Source of the DNA: SLQH01 sp964612995
GTDB lineage: Bacteria > Planctomycetota > UBA11346
Length of the DNA: 17,531 bases
Reading direction: 5' to 3'
NCBI GenBank assembly: GCA_964612995.1
Contig: CAZTGE010000085.1
Span: 1 to 17,531, forward strand
Position numbers and translations under genes: made by a program. Below, piece after piece: positions 15,539 through 17,531 of this stretch. The notes beneath the pieces were generated by a model. The model saw only the letters and a program-made list of their open reading frames with translations, did no database searches and was not told the origin of the DNA. The number at the start of each line of letters is the position of its first letter. Positions within the stretch are counted from its first letter, which is position 1.

Positions 15539-16731
15539 GATCCGGCCCTCCGCGATTCGAGGTAGGCGCGCAGCAGCTGGCCGACGGCCTCGGTCTCGAC
15601 CAGGAAGGCGTCGTGGCCGTAGGGGGAGGCGACATCGGCGTAGGTCACCGTCTTGCCGCAGGCGCACATCGCGCCGACGAACTGCTTGATCTGGGCCGGG
15701 GTGTAGAGCCAGTCGGTGGAGAAGGAGACCGCCATGACCGCGCTGTCGATCCGCTCGCATGCCGCACGCAGGTCGCCGTTGCCCCAGCGACGCGCGGCGT
15801 CGTAGTAGTCCATTGCCCGGGTGATGTAGAGATAGCTGTTGGCGTCGAAGCGCTCGGTGAAGGAGCGGCCCTGGTACTGGAGATAGCTCTCGACCGCGAA
15901 CTCGACCCCGAAGCCGAACTCCGGCGCGTCCTTGTCCTGCAGCCGGCGGCCGAACTTGCGGTGCATGCCCTCCTCGGAGAGGTAGGTGATGTGGGCCAGC
16001 ATCCGGGCCGCGGCCAGACCGCAATCGGGGCCCTCGCCATCGTAGTAGGCGCCGTCGCGGAAGCCCTCGTCATGCAGGATGCTGTAGCGGCCCACGGCAT
16101 TGAAGGCCAGGCCCTGGGTGCTCAGCCGGGGCGCCGCGGCGAGCACCAGGGCCCGGTCGACACGCTCGGGATGGGCCAGCGTCCATTCGAGCGCCTGCTG
16201 TCCGCCGAGGCTGCCGCCGACCACCGCGTGCAACCGTTCGATACCGAGGTGGTCGAGCAAGCGGGCCTGGAGCCGGACCCAGTCCTCGACCATCACCGCG
16301 GGAAAGGACAGACCGTAGGGGCGACCCGTTGCCGGGTCGATCGACGAGGGGCCGGTGGTGCCGTAGCAGGAACCGAGGACGTTGGCGCAGATCACGAACC
16401 AGCGTCGGGTGTCGATCGGCTTGCCCGGGCCGATCATCGCATCCCACCAGCCGGGCTTGCGCAGACGCCAGGAACGGCCGGTGGCCTCTGCATCGCGATC
16501 CCAACCGGCGGCGTGGGCATCGCCCGAGAGCGCGTGACAGACCAGGATCGCGTTGCTCGCGTCGGCGTTGGGCTCGCCGTAGGTCTCGTACTCGACCACG
16601 ACCTGCTCCAGCTGGCCGCCGGCCTCGAGCGGGAAGGGATGCTGCGCACCGGCCAACGGCACGCTCCGGGCGGTGGTCCAGCCGACGCTGTCGGGACTCT
16701 CCGGCCCTGCTGCTTCGCCCCCCGTGCTCAT
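15535..16731 (-). CDS. metX: Homoserine O-acyltransferase MetX
   Basis: This is a 398-aa alpha/beta-hydrolase-fold enzyme that activates homoserine by acyl transfer from acetyl-CoA (or succinyl-CoA in some members), the first committed step of methionine synthesis. The catalytic triad is S174 in VGGSLGGQQALEW, D340 in FSTDWLY and H373 in SPYGHDAFL. Other hallmarks are CHALSGDAHAAG, KPGWWDAMIGPGKPIDT, VLGSCYGTTGPSS and the active-site-arginine-type GRYS. The ATG at 16731 is preceded by AGGAGG at a rather long 11-base spacing, and no closer start exists. Acetyl versus succinyl specificity cannot be settled by eye. metW follows with a 4-base overlap. The upstream DNA contains a folded leader-like region that could control it. 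Confidence 0.96.
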   Translation of the reverse strand: MSTGGEAAGPESPDSVGWTTARSVPLAGAQHPFPLEAGGQLEQVVVEYETYGEPNADASNAILVCHALSGDAHAAGWDRDAEATGRSWRLRKPGWWDAMIGPGKPIDTRRWFVICANVLGSCYGTTGPSSIDPATGRPYGLSFPAVMVEDWVRLQARLLDHLGIERLHAVVGGSLGGQQALEWTLAHPERVDRALVLAAAPRLSTQGLAFNAVGRYSILHDEGFRDGAYYDGEGPDCGLAAARMLAHITYLSEEGMHRKFGRRLQDKDAPEFGFGVEFAVESYLQYQGRSFTERFDANSYLYITRAMDYYDAARRWGNGDLRAACERIDSAVMAVSFSTDWLYTPAQIKQFVGAMCACGKTVTYADVASPYGHDAFLVETEAVGQLLRAYLESRRAGS

Positions 16732-16842
16732 CCGCTGGTGATCCTCCTTCTCCTGGCCGTCGCGCGGCTCTGGCGTGCGACGAGGGGAAGGCGTGATGAT
16801 GGACGCGGCGGCCCGGGTGCAACCATGGGATGGCGTGGTGCG

Positions 16843-17026
16843 GCAGGGCCGCTCAAAGCTCGCAAATGAGGGCCATGCCTCGCCTCCACCTGAGTCTCTA
16901 TGGCCAAAGCACCAAGGAGAGCCGGGCGGGCGGTTGAGAGGCAGGTGGAGGCGACGCAAGGCATGCCGACCTGGTGATCGGTACTCTCGGGGCGAGCTTT
17001 GAGTCGCCCTGCGTGGTGCGCAGGGC
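16843..17026 (-). repeat. Nested inverted-repeat structure, possible structured leader of metX
   Basis: Two sets of arms form one extended dyad. The outer arms 16843-16863 and 16992-17012 are complementary at 19 of 21 positions. The inner arms pair 16881-16892 with 16942-16953 (12 bp, perfect) and 16874-16880 with 16959-16965 (7 bp), with a 5-nt bulge. The right outer arm also fits a local 8-bp hairpin (17006-17013 with 17019-17026), so two alternative folds compete. The structure ends about 110 bases before the metX start on the minus strand, where it would be part of the 5' leader. It could be a regulatory RNA, an independent ncRNA on either strand, or a non-autonomous mobile-element remnant. 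Confidence 0.5.
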
Positions 17027-17112
17027 CCCGCGCTTGCCCCGACCTACGGCGATGGTCCTGCTGGGCGCCTTGCGCGCGATCTCGGCGCGCAAAGGCGACG
17101 ACCGGGGAACCG

Positions 17113-17133
17113 AAGGGAGCGAAGCGCTCCCTT
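17113..17133. other. 9-bp stem-loop with 3-nt loop
   Basis: Bases 17113-17121 pair perfectly with 17125-17133. The stem is AAGGGAGCG and only a very short T run follows on the plus strand. It could end a short transcript, be an element of the metX leader if transcription starts upstream of it, or be part of a dispersed repeat. No flanking gene ends here, so a terminator role is weakly supported. Confidence 0.35.
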
Positions 17134-17302
17134 TGAGAGGAGCCTCGATGTTTCGCGCCAGGTCGATTGGGTTCTGTGCGTGGTCGCATCGGCTGCATCA
17201 GCAGCGTGAGGCCACGATCCAAAATAACCGTCGTGCCGCCCATGCAACGCAAGGGTAAATCGCCACGCAGCCAGCCTGATCGTATCTTCATCCGAATTGA
17301 TG

Positions 17303-17330
17303 TTGACCGTTACCGCGTCGGTGTTAGGAC
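17303..17330 (+). promoter_or_regulatory. Weak sigma-70-like promoter candidate for the last gene
   Basis: TTGACC (17303-17308) matches five of six bases of the -35 consensus. It is followed after 16 bases by TAGGAC (17325-17330), a poor -10 match. The pair lies in the most AT-rich part of the window, about 80 bases before the start at 17410. It is suggestive by position only. Confidence 0.25.
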
Positions 17331-17409
17331 GTGCCTCGTCGCAGCGCTATGAGCTGTGTGGCGCGGCCGGTGTCCACCCCGGCGTGCAATGCAAGGAGTG
17401 CCTCGCTCG

Positions 17410-17531
17410 ATGTCTCGCCTCTCCGTTCTCGCCGCTTCTGGTCGCTGGCCTCGTCTTCAGGGGCTGCTTGTACTGGCTGCGATGACCGTGGTCTCGGCTG
17501 CACCGCTGGTCGCAGCCGCCAGCGACGATCT
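17410..17531 (+). CDS. N-terminus of an exported protein (cut by the window edge)
   Basis: An ATG at 17410 opens a frame that continues to the end of the window: 40 complete codons with no stop. The visible part is a classic Sec signal peptide: arginines at positions 3, 12 and 15, a hydrophobic core around 18-34 (LQGLLVLAAMTVVSAAPLV) and an Ala-rich cleavage region (VAAAS). AAGGAG lies 11 bases upstream, a slightly long spacing. Codon use with G/C at most third positions agrees with the other genes here. The mature protein lies outside the window, so its function cannot be stated. Confidence 0.65.
   Translation, partial: MSRLSVLAASGRWPRLQGLLVLAAMTVVSAAPLVAAASDD

Larger units (their letters stand above)
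16732..17409. other. 678-bp gene-free region between metX and the next divergent gene
   Basis: No convincing gene lies here. Open frames exist on both strands, but they lack Shine-Dalgarno sequences and use rare A/T-ending codons unlike the neighbouring genes. The stretch from about 17200 to 17330 is noticeably more AT-rich than the rest of the window, which suits a divergent promoter area. It contains the nested inverted repeats at 16843-17026 and a 9-bp hairpin at 17113-17133. No match to a SAM-I, SAM-II or other known methionine-related riboswitch consensus is recognisable. Confidence 0.6.

Noticed and set aside
15613..16869. A 418-codon open frame on the plus strand
   Set aside because: It is antisense to metX, which has an intact catalytic triad on the minus strand.
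16728..17291. A 187-codon minus-strand open frame upstream of metX
   Set aside because: It has no Shine-Dalgarno, uses rare codons (ATA, TTA, CGA) early, resembles no known protein and crosses the inverted-repeat structure.
16732..17291. A known SAM-type riboswitch upstream of metX
   Set aside because: I looked on the minus strand for SAM-I and SAM-II conserved segments and found none, so only an unassigned structure is reported.
1..17531. tRNA or rRNA genes, CRISPR arrays, transposase genes, phage genes
   Set aside because: None was recognised on either strand. All long coding stretches are accounted for by the listed genes.

Overview
The window is very GC-rich and densely coded. It most likely comes from a PVC-superphylum bacterium, probably a planctomycete or a close relative. 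Three things point there: an ECF sigma factor resembling the 'Rhodopirellula/Verrucomicrobium' family, encoded beside a FecR-like protein with a LamG-like end; a MoxR/DUF58/Bat-type operon whose last product carries a PA14 module; and a very large secreted protein built from FlgD-Ig-like, NHL-like, EF-hand-like and CBM9/DOMON-like parts. This placement comes from architecture alone, since no database search was possible. metX-metW is also common in Proteobacteria and does not help with taxonomy.

Layout. Positions 1-154 hold stem-loops, including a perfect 21-bp hairpin just past the end of a leftward gene. From 7277 down to 155 run four minus-strand genes: ECF sigma factor, FecR/LamG-like membrane protein, peptidyl-tRNA hydrolase (pth), and, after a 174-bp gap, a 1482-aa secreted multidomain protein. 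The first three overlap by 4 bases at each junction (GTGA, ATGA) and so look like one translationally coupled unit. A 144-bp divergent region containing a dyad separates them from a plus-strand operon at 7422-14786: moxR, DUF58, a 729-aa Bat-like vWA protein and a 1083-aa Bat-like vWA/PA14 protein. All of its junctions also overlap (TGATG or GTGA). Convergent to it are metX and metW on the minus strand (16731 to 14816), again joined by an ATGA overlap. A 678-bp gene-free stretch (16732-17409) contains a nested inverted-repeat structure upstream of metX. The start of another secreted or exported protein (17410 to the window edge) follows on the plus strand.

How the parts may work together. The sigma factor and FecR-like protein look like an envelope-signalling pair, and pth is tied to them by overlap. 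MoxR is an AAA+ ATPase that in known families acts on vWA-domain partners; here three vWA-type proteins follow it, two of them membrane-anchored, which suggests a chaperone complex at the cytoplasmic membrane with a large extracytoplasmic part. MetX and MetW belong to methionine biosynthesis. The most unusual features are the PA14 module placed inside the Ig-like region of the 1083-aa Bat-like protein, the coupling of pth to a sigma/FecR pair, and the folded leader-like DNA upstream of metX.
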